Source: Mycobacteriales bacterium
GTDB taxonomy: Bacteria > Actinomycetota > Actinomycetes > Mycobacteriales > Mycobacteriaceae
Direction of reading: 5' to 3'
Assembly (NCBI GenBank): GCA_018376445.1
Contig: JAHABL010000008.1
Location: 70,738-134,737, forward strand
Length of the DNA: 64,000 nt
Part shown: one piece after another, positions 36,396 through 45,961 of the stretch
Layout of the letters: every line of letters starts with the position of its first letter
How positions within the stretch are numbered: the first letter of the stretch is position 1
The notes under the pieces: generated by a model
What the model was told of the DNA's origin: nothing
Seen by the model: only the letters and a program-made list of their open reading frames with translations
The model's database searches: none
Made by a program: the position numbers and the translations under genes

Positions 36396-37427
36396 TTAGA
36401 GGGAACCGATTTGGGGGAGGCCACGTGCATACTCGTTAGAGAGTGCCTGTAGCTTCTCCAGACGGTGGAATCCTTCGACGAACCGGATAGTCCCCGAGGT
36501 GCCACGCATCACGAGCGAGCGCGTGTAGGCGCCATGGGAGCGGAAGGATACGCCGCCCACCATGTCGCCGTTGGTGACACCGGTGGCGCAGAAGAAGCAG
36601 TCGTCGGTGGAACAGAGATCGTTGGTGTGGAGCACCTTGTCAGTGTCGAATTTGCCGGACTTTGCGCGGGCAATTTCTTCGTCAGTTTTGGGCCAGAGGC
36701 GACCTTGAATCGCACCACCCATGCAGCGCATCGCCACAGCAGTGATGATGCCTTCAGGGGTACCGCCAATGCCCATCATGAGATCGACGGAGTTGCCGTG
36801 CTTGGCGGCGGCGACAGCACCTGCCACGTCTCCGTCGGCAATTAGGCGTACTTTGGCGCCGGCTTCCCGAATGGCGGCCTGGAGGTCATCGTGGCGGGGG
36901 CGATCGAGGACGACGACGGTAATGTCGCGGACGCTCTTGTTCTTTGCCTTGGCGACGTTATTAATGTTCTCCTCGACAGATAGGTCGACGTCAATGGCAT
37001 CGGCCGCTTCGGGGCCGGTAGAGATCTTCTTCATGTAGTAGAAGGCGCTGGGGTCGTACATGCTGCCTGCTGCGGCAATTGCCATGACGGAAATAGCATT
37101 GGGGCGGCCTTCTGCGCAAAGGCGAGTGCCGTCTACTGGGTCGACGGCAACGTCGACTTCGGGTCCCCACCCATTGCCAACTTTTTCACCATTGGCCAGC
37201 ATCGGAGCTTCATCCTTTTCCCCTTCGCCGATAATGACAGTGCCACGGAGGTTGACGGTGTTAAGGGTGTCCCGCATGGCGCGGACGGCAGCTCCGTCAA
37301 CTCCGATTTTGTCGCCGCGGCCCGCCCAGAGGCCGCCGGCGAGGGCAGCTGATTCGGTGACGCGGACGAGTTCCATTCCGAGATTCCGGTCGAGGGAATT
37401 TGCATCGAACATGGATGGGGAGGTCAT
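36396..37427 (-). CDS. glpX: class II fructose-1,6-bisphosphatase
   Basis: 343 residues. The metal and phosphate motifs GEGEKDEAP (67-75), DPVDGTRL (96-103) and MGIGGTPEG are those of GlpX. It dephosphorylates fructose 1,6-bisphosphate in gluconeogenesis and is the only FBPase in corynebacteria and mycobacteria. RSHGAYTRSLVMR near the C-terminus is also typical. It converges with the preceding gene and diverges from a hydrolase across an AT-rich gap. Confidence 0.95.
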   Translation of the reverse strand: MTSPSMFDANSLDRNLGMELVRVTESAALAGGLWAGRGDKIGVDGAAVRAMRDTLNTVNLRGTVIIGEGEKDEAPMLANGEKVGNGWGPEVDVAVDPVDGTRLCAEGRPNAISVMAIAAAGSMYDPSAFYYMKKISTGPEAADAIDVDLSVEENINNVAKAKNKSVRDITVVVLDRPRHDDLQAAIREAGAKVRLIADGDVAGAVAAAKHGNSVDLMMGIGGTPEGIITAVAMRCMGGAIQGRLWPKTDEEIARAKSGKFDTDKVLHTNDLCSTDDCFFCATGVTNGDMVGGVSFRSHGAYTRSLVMRGTSGTIRFVEGFHRLEKLQALSNEYARGLPQIGSL

Positions 37428-37789
37428 GAGACTCTCTTTCTTGGTGTGAAATGCTCGTTCGTGGAAACAGTAACGGTGGAGATCTCCGGGGAGCGGACGA
37501 GCGAAAATTATGTGTGTGGCTATTGTTTCACTTTGACTACTAAAAACGAGAATTTGTTGAGAATATAAAGAATATTCTCAAAAGTATAACGATAAAGAAC
37601 GGGGAGTATATGAGAAACTATCATCTAGTTTCCCGTTATATGGGATTTTTAAACCTGAGTCAGTTCTGCTACACAGCTTGTCTTTTCTGCAATTTCCTGG
37701 GAGTTTTGTCATGTTAAGAACCCAGATAAAATTATGAAACGATATAAGCTAGAGTCCGAGATGTCTGAACGAGCGCAAAAGGAACAGCA
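37428..37789. promoter_or_regulatory. AT-rich intergenic region with two dyads
   Basis: The 362 bp between the divergent glpX and hydrolase genes are much richer in A+T than the surroundings, above all 37500-37750. Two inverted repeats stand out: GAGAATAT-aaaga-ATATTCTC at 37559-37579 and GAAACTA-tcatc-TAGTTTC at 37614-37632. TATAAG at 37743-37748 is a possible -10 box for the hydrolase gene. I see no gene here. Dyads of this kind could be operators, and the composition would suit an Lsr2-type xenogeneic silencer; both are inference. Confidence 0.55.
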
Positions 37790-38635
37790 ATGGTGACTAT
37801 GGCTGCGGGGGTGTGTCCCACATCCGTTCAGCCGCTGTGCTATTTCCGTTGGGAAGCAGAGGAACCCCGCGGCGTCATTCAGATCGTCCATGGTCTGGGA
37901 GACCACGCCCAGCGTTATGGTTCACTAGCAACCCGTCTGGCAGAAGCTGGTTACAGCGTATACGCACCTGACCATATTGGACATGGGGTGACAGGAAAAA
38001 TGAATGGGGACTTCGGAAGACTCCCCAGCAAGGCCCATGACAAGGTGATTCACGGCATCGAAGCAATGACGTGCCTTATCCAACAGCGTCACCCCGGTGT
38101 GCCCCTCATCATTATCGGCCATTCCTGGGGCAGCTTCCTGGCCCAACAGTATTGTCTCCGCGCCAATGGTACAGTCCAAGGTCTTGTGTTGACAGGGACG
38201 AGTTTCTTCCCTATCGAAGCTCCACCGGATTTCTTCGACTTCAACCGCAAGTGGCGCAATAACCCGGACTGTGAATCCAACGAATGGCTCACTCGTGACC
38301 CAGATGTTCGTAAAGCTGCACGGGACGACCCCTACATGGTCGATATCTTGCAGAACTTCATGTACGAGCGGCCAGAGGAAGCCCTCAAACTTTTCACCCC
38401 CTTCCCCAACCCCATCGATTACCCCTTCTCTCTACTCATTCAGAGTGGGGGGGACGACCCCATGTCCTTCGGTATCTGTGCAGTGGAGATTCTGGCAGAG
38501 GGCTACCGCTCCATCGCAGAGCTGACAGATGTGACGTTAATTCGGTATCCCGGGGCACGCCACGAGGTCTATCACGAGACCAATAAAGATGAAGTGATAG
38601 ACGACCTCATCCACTGGTTGCGCGAACGCTTCTAA
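37790..38635 (+). CDS. alpha/beta hydrolase, monoacylglycerol lipase/lysophospholipase-like
   Basis: 281 residues from ATG 37790 with AAAAGGAAC upstream. The Hydrolase_4 pattern is clear: VHGLGDHAQRYG, APDHIGHGVT, and the nucleophile elbow GHSWGS (near residue 111). The catalytic Asp is probably in the DDPMSFG region and the His in GARHEVYHE. There is no signal peptide, so it acts in the cytosol. The family removes fatty acids from monoacylglycerols or lysophospholipids. The AT-rich upstream DNA is unlike that of the neighbours. Confidence 0.85.
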   Translation: MVTMAAGVCPTSVQPLCYFRWEAEEPRGVIQIVHGLGDHAQRYGSLATRLAEAGYSVYAPDHIGHGVTGKMNGDFGRLPSKAHDKVIHGIEAMTCLIQQRHPGVPLIIIGHSWGSFLAQQYCLRANGTVQGLVLTGTSFFPIEAPPDFFDFNRKWRNNPDCESNEWLTRDPDVRKAARDDPYMVDILQNFMYERPEEALKLFTPFPNPIDYPFSLLIQSGGDDPMSFGICAVEILAEGYRSIAELTDVTLIRYPGARHEVYHETNKDEVIDDLIHWLRERF

Positions 38636-38707
38636 GTCGCCGCAGAGCTCGCAGGAGAGGCGTGAGTGGTGCGTCTGCTCCATCACCGGGTAATGCGCTG
38701 GCTGAAT

Positions 38708-38983
38708 TTATGTACTAGCACTCGTGTCAGTGCTGCTCGGTGCGTTACCATCGTCGTCGTTTGCCGCACGTGCCGCTAGCGCATCCTCAATGCGCTTGTG
38801 GGCACCGGCTAACAATTCCTCGCAGCGCTGCCCCAGTTCTTCCCCACGTTCCCACAATGCCAGGGAATCATCCAGGCTGAGGCCTCCTTGTTCGAGTTGC
38901 CGGACAGTATTCATCAACTCATCCCGTGCCTCTTCATAGTTGAGCTCTGCAACAGGTTGAGGGCCATCATTCTTCTGAGCCAT
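38708..38983 (-). CDS. xseB: exodeoxyribonuclease VII small subunit
   Basis: 91 residues from the ATG at 38983, preceded by AAGGAGG. The XseB core LNYEEARDELMNTVRQLEQGGLSLDDSLALWERGEEL (in parts) is complete, followed by an acidic, Ser/Thr-rich tail. Its first bases overlap the end of xseA by 17 bases, so the two subunits are made from one message. Several small subunits coat one XseA in the active nuclease. Confidence 0.93.
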   Translation of the reverse strand: MAQKNDGPQPVAELNYEEARDELMNTVRQLEQGGLSLDDSLALWERGEELGQRCEELLAGAHKRIEDALAARAANDDDGNAPSSTDTSAST

Positions 38984-40319
38984 CACTGGCCTCCTTTACT
39001 ATGGACAATCGCGGGCCGGCCTGCGTTCCCAGTACCGCAGCAGACACCACTCCGTCACTGGCGCGAACTCGCAATTGTGAGCCGGGCGGGGCATCTTTAA
39101 TAGAGCACAACATAGCCGTCTCACCGGTGGGACGCTGCACCTGCACAATAGAATAGCCGCGGGCCAAGGTATGAAGAGGCCCCAAAGCAGTCAATTGAGC
39201 AGTGGCGGTGGCGATGCGGTTCTCCTCGTTGGCGAGAATAAGCGTCATCTGCCTCTCTAATTCCTGGGGCGCTCGCTCACTTTCCTGAAGACGAGTCTGA
39301 ATGAGCGTCGCAGGTAGAGCTAGTACCGGGCGTGAGGTGAGACTATCGACCAGCGCATGTTCCCTTTTCACCCACTGTCGGAGTGCCTGGGCGTTCCGAG
39401 CCTGTAACTCCCGCACTACAGCACGCTCAGCTACCACATCGGGAACGACCTGTTTCGCAGCATCAGTGGGAGTTGCGGCTCGCAGGTCAGCCACATAGTC
39501 GAGAAGCGGAACATCTGGTTCATGGCCGATAGCGGACACCACCGGTGTCGTTGCGCGCGACACTGCCCGCACCAATGTTTCATCGGAAAATGGAAGCAGA
39601 TCCTCCATCGAACCGCCCCCACGGGCAATGATGATGACATCTACAGTAGGATCCGCATCGAGGAGCCGTAATTGTTCTACTACTTCCGGTACACATCGGG
39701 CACCTTGCACCGTCGCATAGCGTACTGCAAAAGCAACCTCTGGCCAGCGGCTGTGTGCGACGGAAAGGACATCCCGTTCAGCTGCAGAGTTCCTGCCGGT
39801 GATGAGTCCAATTGTGCGGGGAAGATAGGGCAGAGAGCGTTTGAGTTCGTTGGCGAATAGCCCTTCAGCGGCGAGTTGTTGTCGAAGACGCTCAAGACGA
39901 GCTAACAGCTCACCCAGACCAGCTTGTCGGAGGCTCTTTGCCATGAGAGAGAGGGAACCGTTCCCTTTATAGAGGGTGAAGCTTCCGTGCACAATAACTC
40001 GGCTGCCCTCTCCAATGAGACCATCGGAGAGTAGCCGAGAGGGACAGGTCACCTGTAGCGAGACTGTCTCTGCCAGATCCCGTAGGGAAAAGTAGGAGTA
40101 GTAGGACTGACGGCGAAGTTTCAGCTGAGTGATTTCGCCTTCCACCCAGGCGTCGCCCAGCCGATCGATCCAGGATGCGACAAGGGAAGACACCTCTCGC
40201 ACCGGGTAAGGGTGGTCTGCGGACATCGCTGGCGTGCGACTACTGGAGGTGGACGAGGGGACCTGCTGCGCGGTGGAACTCTGTTCGGCAGGGCTTTGCG
40301 AGTTGGAGCGTGGGGTCAT
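38967..40319 (-). CDS. xseA: exodeoxyribonuclease VII large subunit
   Basis: 450 residues. After a 35-residue Ser/Gln-rich head comes the OB-fold (VREVSSLVASWIDRLGDAWVEGEITQLK, in parts), then the catalytic domain with GLITGRNSAAERDVL, IIARGGGSMEDLLPFSDE and a SAIGHEPDVPLLD motif. A coiled-coil region and C-terminal segment bind XseB. Exo VII degrades single-stranded DNA from both ends in mismatch repair and recombination. The divergent gene is ispH, as in M. tuberculosis. Confidence 0.94.
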   Translation of the reverse strand: MTPRSNSQSPAEQSSTAQQVPSSTSSSRTPAMSADHPYPVREVSSLVASWIDRLGDAWVEGEITQLKLRRQSYYSYFSLRDLAETVSLQVTCPSRLLSDGLIGEGSRVIVHGSFTLYKGNGSLSLMAKSLRQAGLGELLARLERLRQQLAAEGLFANELKRSLPYLPRTIGLITGRNSAAERDVLSVAHSRWPEVAFAVRYATVQGARCVPEVVEQLRLLDADPTVDVIIIARGGGSMEDLLPFSDETLVRAVSRATTPVVSAIGHEPDVPLLDYVADLRAATPTDAAKQVVPDVVAERAVVRELQARNAQALRQWVKREHALVDSLTSRPVLALPATLIQTRLQESERAPQELERQMTLILANEENRIATATAQLTALGPLHTLARGYSIVQVQRPTGETAMLCSIKDAPPGSQLRVRASDGVVSAAVLGTQAGPRLSIVKEASDGSEE

Positions 40320-40438
40320 CCGTCACCTCCGTAGGGGCCTTTTAATGTGTGCTCTGGGAATGTGATTTCTCCATGGTCTCCTTTTGATTGTAGAGAGCGG
40401 ACGTGCCAAAGCGGGGGATTAACCCGTAGGCTAGAAGA

Positions 40439-41380
40439 ATGCGTAAGGTTCTGCTTGCTTCGCCCCGTGGCTACTGCGCTGGTGTTGACCGCGCTGTTCA
40501 AACCGTTGAACTCGCCCTGGAACACTATGGAGCGCCGGTTTATGTCCGTAAAGAAATTGTGCACAATCGGCACGTTGTCGATACGTTGACGAAGGCTGGA
40601 GCAATCTTCGTCAATGAAGTGGATGAAGTTCCCGAAGGGTCCGTGCTGGTATTTTCTGCACATGGTATTGCGCCCTCTGTGATGGAAGAAGCGCAGGCTC
40701 GTAATCTCACCACGATCAATGCCACCTGCCCACTAGTGAAAAAAGTTCATGGTGAAGCCCGTCGGTTTGCTAAGCACGGTAAGGAGATTATCCTCATCGG
40801 TCACCGTGGCCATGAAGAGGTAGAGGGCACGGCTGGTGAAGCACCGGAGCAAACGTATGTGGTGGAGGGGCCCGAGGATGTGACTGCACTCGAGGTGAAG
40901 GATCCCAGTAGTCTCGTGTGGCTTTCACAGACGACGCTGAGTGTGGACGAGACGAAGGACACGGTGAAGGTTCTTCACGATCGGTTCCCCGAAATTAGCG
41001 ATCCTCCGTCCGACGATATTTGTTACGCCACACAGAACCGTCAGGGGGCGGTGAAAGCGATGGCGGAGCAATGTGATGTGGTCATTGTGGTGGGTTCCCG
41101 GAACTCCTCTAATTCGGTGCGCCTGCGGGAAGTCGCAGAGCAAGCCGGGGTAAAGAAGTCCTATCTGGTGGACTATGCCCACGAAATCGATAATGCTTGG
41201 CTGGAAGGTGCGGAGACAGTCGGCGTCACGTCGGGCGCATCTGTCCCCGAAGTGCTTGTCGAAGAAGTTGTAGCCTACCTGTCTGAGCAGGGCTTCGACC
41301 ATGTGGAAGAAGTTCAGACCGTGCGGGAGGACATGAGTTTCCAGCTTCCCCCAGAGATTCGTAAAGCCTCTGGCTGCTAA
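40439..41380 (+). CDS. ispH: 4-hydroxy-3-methylbut-2-enyl diphosphate reductase
   Basis: 313 residues. The three cluster-binding cysteines lie in PRGYCAGV (residue 13), NATCPLV (near 96) and DICYATQNRQ (near 197). VFSAHG and the SSNSVRLREVAE block are also intact. IspH is the [4Fe-4S] enzyme that ends the MEP pathway, yielding IPP and DMAPP. It works downstream of IspE encoded at 0.5 kb. Confidence 0.96.
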   Translation: MRKVLLASPRGYCAGVDRAVQTVELALEHYGAPVYVRKEIVHNRHVVDTLTKAGAIFVNEVDEVPEGSVLVFSAHGIAPSVMEEAQARNLTTINATCPLVKKVHGEARRFAKHGKEIILIGHRGHEEVEGTAGEAPEQTYVVEGPEDVTALEVKDPSSLVWLSQTTLSVDETKDTVKVLHDRFPEISDPPSDDICYATQNRQGAVKAMAEQCDVVIVVGSRNSSNSVRLREVAEQAGVKKSYLVDYAHEIDNAWLEGAETVGVTSGASVPEVLVEEVVAYLSEQGFDHVEEVQTVREDMSFQLPPEIRKASGC

Positions 41381-41502
41381 CCGCCTGATCCACAAAACTA
41401 GACTAGCAGGGCAGGAAACCCCTAGTGAGCTCATGCTACCCCCGCATACGGCGAGTCCGACAAACGTCTAACAGGAATGGAGTAGGCGTAGTATGGGGAA
41501 CG

Positions 41503-42927
41503 CTAGCGGGTGGAATGTCCACGTGTCGTGTCACCGCCCTGGCGTGGCTCTCTGTAAGGGCGGTAGGGGGCACTAGCTGAGCCACGCTCATAGCCGCCGG
41601 CATTCCTGTATGGTGCGCGGGGAGTGCCATCCATACGAGGATCGGGATAGGGGCGGCCGGCAGTGCGTCGTGCCCGATCCAGTTGTGAATAACCACGTCC
41701 GTTAGCTATTGTTCCGGTGGGGCCGTAAGAGGGCCGTCCAGCGACAGAGCTGGGGGCGGGACGAGGCTGCATCTTGCGTGGGTCCTCTGCTCGACCATTC
41801 CCGTTCGTCGAATAGGGGGGACGGGCTCCACGTTGCGGGTAAGGTCGGGCACCTGCGCGCTCGTCACGAGCAGCGCCGTTTTCCGGCAGGTAAGGACGGT
41901 GGGGACCTAAAGCGCCGTCTGCAGCATTGCGGAAGGCAGCGCGGCGGCGAGCCATCTCCTGCTGGACGCGCGGGTCTCGGGGGTCAAGGCCCTGTTTGCG
42001 TGCTGCCACAATCATGGCGAGACGTTGACGCTGTTCCGGGGTGAGGGGGCCGCGCGGGCGGCGCTGCGGACCACCATTCCGGCCGGGGTAGTTCTGGAAG
42101 GGGCGAGCGCCGGACGGTTCCCCATCAGGATGGGCAATCCGCGGGATGGCTGCCCCCTGAGAATGGGCCATTGGGCGCGGCCTGGGAGTACTGGCGCGGT
42201 GTTCGGAAGAAGCTGAGCTGGCAGGCGCCGATGCTCCTGATGCTGCTAGCGGGTGCCGTTGGGTGTCTGCGGTAGGACGTTGGGTGCTTGCTGCGTTCCG
42301 TGTGCGCTTGTCGTCCGTTATCTTTGCAGCGGAGTCATTGGCGGTGGTGTGCCCAACGCTAGAGCCTGCTGCGGCGGACTGTGTGCGCTTCGGCTTATCG
42401 CTGCCGACTGTGCGTGCGGTATCCTGACGGGAATCCTTAGTGGTCTCCTTCTTCATGAAGAGGGAGACAATCCAGAGGGAGCTCCATCCGTGGTTGACCA
42501 CCATAAGGACGATCCGCACGATCGCAACGGCCGCCGCGAGGCCCAGCGCGGTGAGCATGACGGGGACATCGGTCACGAATGGAATACCGATTTTGATGAT
42601 GGCTACTTTGGAGCCTTTTTGACCGGACGCCACCATACTCAGGAAATAGAACAGTGGGTAGGCGATGGTGTAGCCCAGCACCGGCATCACAGTAGCGGTG
42701 AAGAGGGCATCAAATTCTGCAAAGACAGCGCAGACTACCGCGCAGATCACGAAATCGACGGCGAAAGGAATACCCAATTCTTTGGTGAAAAGGCTGAGTA
42801 GCATTCCCACGATGATGGCGACGGCATAGATCGCCAAGACTCCCCACCACGGGACACCACGAATTGGCCGGATGAGGGAGCGTTTCCTCTCCGGCGTGGT
42901 AGCATCCGCGCGGTAGTTGATGAGCAC
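41503..42927 (-). CDS. DUF6542 membrane protein with long disordered basic tail
   Basis: 474 residues. Residues 25-150 hold about four hydrophobic segments starting after RGVPWWGVLAIYAVAI, the DUF6542 arrangement seen in Rv1111c at the same chromosomal position beside ispH. The remaining 300 residues are a disordered Pro/Arg/Gly/Ser-rich tail with repeated RPYP, PRPY and RGARPPY units, probably cytoplasmic. The function is unknown. rmuC ends upstream and the two are 25 bp apart, so they likely share a transcript. Confidence 0.75.
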   Translation of the reverse strand: MLINYRADATTPERKRSLIRPIRGVPWWGVLAIYAVAIIVGMLLSLFTKELGIPFAVDFVICAVVCAVFAEFDALFTATVMPVLGYTIAYPLFYFLSMVASGQKGSKVAIIKIGIPFVTDVPVMLTALGLAAAVAIVRIVLMVVNHGWSSLWIVSLFMKKETTKDSRQDTARTVGSDKPKRTQSAAAGSSVGHTTANDSAAKITDDKRTRNAASTQRPTADTQRHPLAASGASAPASSASSEHRASTPRPRPMAHSQGAAIPRIAHPDGEPSGARPFQNYPGRNGGPQRRPRGPLTPEQRQRLAMIVAARKQGLDPRDPRVQQEMARRRAAFRNAADGALGPHRPYLPENGAARDERAGARPYPQRGARPPYSTNGNGRAEDPRKMQPRPAPSSVAGRPSYGPTGTIANGRGYSQLDRARRTAGRPYPDPRMDGTPRAPYRNAGGYERGSASAPYRPYREPRQGGDTTRGHSTR

Positions 42928-42951
42928 AAATCAACCTTACCGGGAAGATAC

Positions 42952-44046
42952 CTACTTATCGGAAACTGCACGCGGGTAGGAGTCGATTTCTCCTGGACTT
43001 GTGATGGTATGTGAACCGGTGATTCCATATCCTTCCAGCTTTCGTGCTGTGACAATCAGGCGAGATTCTGCTGATCCTACGGCAGAATTATAGGAATCTA
43101 CTGCTTTGCCCAATTGCAAACCGAGGGCATTGAAATGTTGGGTGACAGCCCCAATCCGTTGATACAGCTCATGGCCGAGTTTTTGGATCTCGTGAGCTTC
43201 CTTCGTGATTGTGTCATGCTGCCATGTCAGTGCGACAGTGCGGAGTAGCGCGATGAGTGTGGTGGGCGTGCTGAGAAGTACATTGTGTGAGAATGCGTAG
43301 TCCAAAAGGGTGGGATCCTCTTGGAGAACTGTGTCGAGAAAAGGTTCGCTGGGGAGGAACATCACCACAAATTCTGGAGAAGAGAGGAATGCCTCCCAAT
43401 AGTTCTTTTTTGCGAGCGTGTCGATGTGAGAGCGGACGGCTCGTACACACGCCTGACGGGCGTTCTGTTGTGTAGTGAGGTCAGTGGCGTTGATGGCGGT
43501 GAGGTAAGAGTCGAAGGGAACCTTTGCATCGACAATGATGCTGCGTTGACCAGAGAGGTGAACGACAAGGTCTGGGCGCTGTACGCCATTCTCACCTCGT
43601 ACATGTTGCTGCGTGGAGAAGTCACAGTGCTTTGCCATACCCGAAAGCTCAACGACTCGTTCTAGCTGGATCTCTCCCCACCGACCACGAATATTAGGGG
43701 AACGGAGAGCAGAGGAGAGCCGGGTGGTTTCTTCGGAAAGTGCCCGTGAGCTTCGTTGCATAGCGAGCACAGATTCGGTGAGTTGAGAATACTCGTGTAC
43801 GCGCTGTCGTTCGAGCTGTTCCATATGTCGGTTAAATCCATCGAGAGACTGCTCAAGTGGGGTTATGACGGGCAGCACAATGTCGGACACGGAATCTGAC
43901 TGCTGCTGCAGTACCTCGCGGGAGAGTGCGGCCTGCCGGGCGATATCACGGCGATTCGCCCAAGAATTCCCGCGGGCTAGCCAACCAATGATGATCCCGA
44001 GCAGTAACCCGGCGGCTATCAGCGCGACGATGGCAAGAACGTTCAT
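42952..44046 (-). CDS. rmuC: DNA recombination protein RmuC
   Basis: 364 residues. An N-terminal membrane anchor (about 4-22) and a coiled coil (about 35-105) precede the RmuC nuclease-like domain, with RGRWGEIQLERVVELSGM, RPDLVVHLSGQRSIIVDAKVPFDSY (in parts), EFVVMFLPSE and LSTPTTLIALLRTVA. The D-x-K of VDAKVP is a PD-(D/E)XK-like core. RmuC limits inversions at short repeats in E. coli. It stands upstream of the DUF6542 gene on the minus strand. Confidence 0.9.
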   Translation of the reverse strand: MNVLAIVALIAAGLLLGIIIGWLARGNSWANRRDIARQAALSREVLQQQSDSVSDIVLPVITPLEQSLDGFNRHMEQLERQRVHEYSQLTESVLAMQRSSRALSEETTRLSSALRSPNIRGRWGEIQLERVVELSGMAKHCDFSTQQHVRGENGVQRPDLVVHLSGQRSIIVDAKVPFDSYLTAINATDLTTQQNARQACVRAVRSHIDTLAKKNYWEAFLSSPEFVVMFLPSEPFLDTVLQEDPTLLDYAFSHNVLLSTPTTLIALLRTVALTWQHDTITKEAHEIQKLGHELYQRIGAVTQHFNALGLQLGKAVDSYNSAVGSAESRLIVTARKLEGYGITGSHTITSPGEIDSYPRAVSDK

Positions 44047-44078
44047 GATGCTTTTGTATCAGAAGGGTGTAACAGAAA

Positions 44079-44107
44079 GCCTGGCTGACAGTAGATGCCA
44101 GCCAGGC
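44079..44107 (-). terminator. terminator between the AI-2E permease gene and rmuC
   Basis: Perfect 9-bp stem GCCTGGCTG (44079-44087) with 44099-44107. Confidence 0.55.
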
Positions 44108-44177
44108 ATTAGTGAGTGAGGAGAGCTCGGGGGTGTAGTGACCGCAGGCGTCGTTCTCTAGTGAGGCCCAGAAAGGG

Positions 44178-45746
44178 CTAGTCGTCCTTTTTGTCCTTAT
44201 CGTCTTCGTCGGTGTCGACAATGCCAGTGCGCAGCGGGGGCTTGCGGGTACTGATGTGCCCCACGATGTCTCCGGTAGCGTCGTTCTGCAGCATTGTATC
44301 GATGAGGTCGTCGGTACCGGTTCGAGCTGTCCCTTTCGCTATCTCAGTAGAAGCACCTGCCGGGGCACCTGCTTCGGCAGCGTCAGTGGTGGAGCCACCA
44401 TCTGCAGGAGGAGTGGTACGGCCATCCTGCACCAAGCTACGGAGGCTGCCAGAGCGCTGACGCAGCCAGCGAGCCATCTTCGTTTCGGGCTGAGCAGCAG
44501 GCTGTTCCTTCACCACGATCTTCGCCCGTTCATCCCATGACTCCACGATATAGCGGATGACAACGGCGATAATGGCGGCACAGGGCACTGCCAGGAAGGC
44601 ACCGACAATACCGTAGAGGGTGCCGCCAGCGGAGACCACGAGCAGCACGATTACGGGGTGCAGGTTCATCGCGTTGGACTGCAGGATGGGGGAGAGGACG
44701 TTACCTTCCAACTGCTGTACAACCAGAATAATGACGAGCATGATGATGCCGGCTTTGAGGGAGACGCCCACCGAAGCTACGAGGACTGCCAAGAAGCCAG
44801 AGACGAAAGCACCTACGATGGGGATGAAGCCGCCCATGAAGGTGATGAGTGCCAATGGACCAGCGAGTGGCACACCCAACACCACCATGCCAATACCGAT
44901 GAACGTGGCGTCGATAGCAGACACGATGCCCTGGGTACGGATAAAGCCGCCGAGGGTGCTCCAGCAGCGGAGGGAGAGCTCTTCGATATGTGCGGAGGCA
45001 GGCATGCCAACGACTCGTTTCACCCACGGCAGAGCCTTCGACCCGTCCTTCAGGAAGAAGAAGCACAGCATCAAAGTGATGACCAAGGTTACGAGCACGG
45101 TGGAGGCAGCAGACACTCCGTTAATGGCAGCAGAAGCGATCTGACTAGCGGAGGACTGGATCTTTTCTGTCACCGTCGCCACAACTCGGTCGAGTTGCGC
45201 TTGGTTGACGTTGAAGGGCGGGCCGAGCAGCCAATCCTGCAGGCTGCGGACTCCCTTGACAGTCTTTTGTGAGAGCGGTCCCACCTGGGAAGCGACGCTC
45301 GGGGCAATGGCAGAAAGAATGCCGGTGACGACACCGAGTACGACTAGGAGTGCACCGAGGGATGCCAGCCAGCTGGGAACTTTGTGGTTAATCAGCCAGC
45401 GGACGGGGGGCCAGAGAGCTGAGCAGATAATGAGTGCGAGGATGGTGGGCAGCAGGCCTACCCAAATGAATTGGCAGAGCTTGTAAAGGATATAGCCGGC
45501 GGCGACGACCAGGATGAACCGGAGGCACCACATTGCCAAGGAGCGGAGGTCCTGCCCGATGACAGCGGAACGACTGGTGGCCTGCATACGCTTGGACGAG
45601 GGATGCTCCCGCTCGTCCTTTTTGTCCTTTTTCTCGTTGTTGTCAGAAGAGGATGACGAGGACGAGTCCTTCTTCTTGTCGTCCTCGGAGGCGAAAACAG
45701 AGATGGCCTTCTCCACCAGTTCTGGTTTGCTGGATTTATCAGACAT
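44178..45746 (-). CDS. AI-2E/PerM family transporter
   Basis: 522 residues from the ATG at 45746. A charged, Ser/Asp/Lys-rich cytoplasmic head of about 65 residues precedes eight hydrophobic segments. The family signature GGFIPIVGAFVSG and the following LEGNVLSPILQSNAMNLHP block (in parts) are present. A polar 100-residue tail ends in acidic DEDDKDKKDD. The family includes autoinducer-2 exporters and sodium/proton antiporters, so the substrate is open. A GTG eight codons upstream is an alternative start. Confidence 0.82.
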   Translation of the reverse strand: MSDKSSKPELVEKAISVFASEDDKKKDSSSSSSSDNNEKKDKKDEREHPSSKRMQATSRSAVIGQDLRSLAMWCLRFILVVAAGYILYKLCQFIWVGLLPTILALIICSALWPPVRWLINHKVPSWLASLGALLVVLGVVTGILSAIAPSVASQVGPLSQKTVKGVRSLQDWLLGPPFNVNQAQLDRVVATVTEKIQSSASQIASAAINGVSAASTVLVTLVITLMLCFFFLKDGSKALPWVKRVVGMPASAHIEELSLRCWSTLGGFIRTQGIVSAIDATFIGIGMVVLGVPLAGPLALITFMGGFIPIVGAFVSGFLAVLVASVGVSLKAGIIMLVIILVVQQLEGNVLSPILQSNAMNLHPVIVLLVVSAGGTLYGIVGAFLAVPCAAIIAVVIRYIVESWDERAKIVVKEQPAAQPETKMARWLRQRSGSLRSLVQDGRTTPPADGGSTTDAAEAGAPAGASTEIAKGTARTGTDDLIDTMLQNDATGDIVGHISTRKPPLRTGIVDTDEDDKDKKDD

Positions 45747-45765
45747 TCGGGTCTCTCTAGTGAGT

Positions 45766-45807
45766 CCCACTACCGCATGCCTCCGGGAGGAGGCATGCGG
45801 TAGTGGG
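45766..45807 (-). terminator. 19-bp perfect hairpin after metS
   Basis: Arms 45766-45784 and 45789-45807 pair without mismatch around a 4-base loop. It lies 35 bp after the metS stop and upstream of the next leftward gene, so it is a likely terminator despite lacking a T-run. Confidence 0.68.
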
Positions 45808-45841
45808 TACTATGAACAATCTGTTCTATTGTACGTGTGAT

Positions 45842-45961
45842 TTATTCGTCATTGTCAGCCGTAGTGTCTGGATGGCGGACCAAGTGGATGCTGCTAGCGA
45901 GCAGACCGCCCCAAATGATGACGAGGAACAACACCATCATGACGATGGATCCTGCGCTCAT
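45842..45961 (-). CDS. metS: methionine/alanine importer small subunit MetS-like
   Basis: 39 residues. One membrane span (about 5-25, rich in Val, Met, Leu, Ile) starts right after Met-Ser-Ala-Gly-Ser and ends in a short polar acidic tail (ADNDE). The ATG overlaps the TGA of the upstream transporter gene (ATGA), with GGAGGAAAAGAA before it. C. glutamicum MetS is a similarly short peptide needed by the NSS carrier MetP for methionine and alanine uptake. The size, position and hydrophobic core match; residue-level identity was not checked. Confidence 0.8.
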   Translation of the reverse strand: MSAGSIVMMVLFLVIIWGGLLASSIHLVRHPDTTADNDE

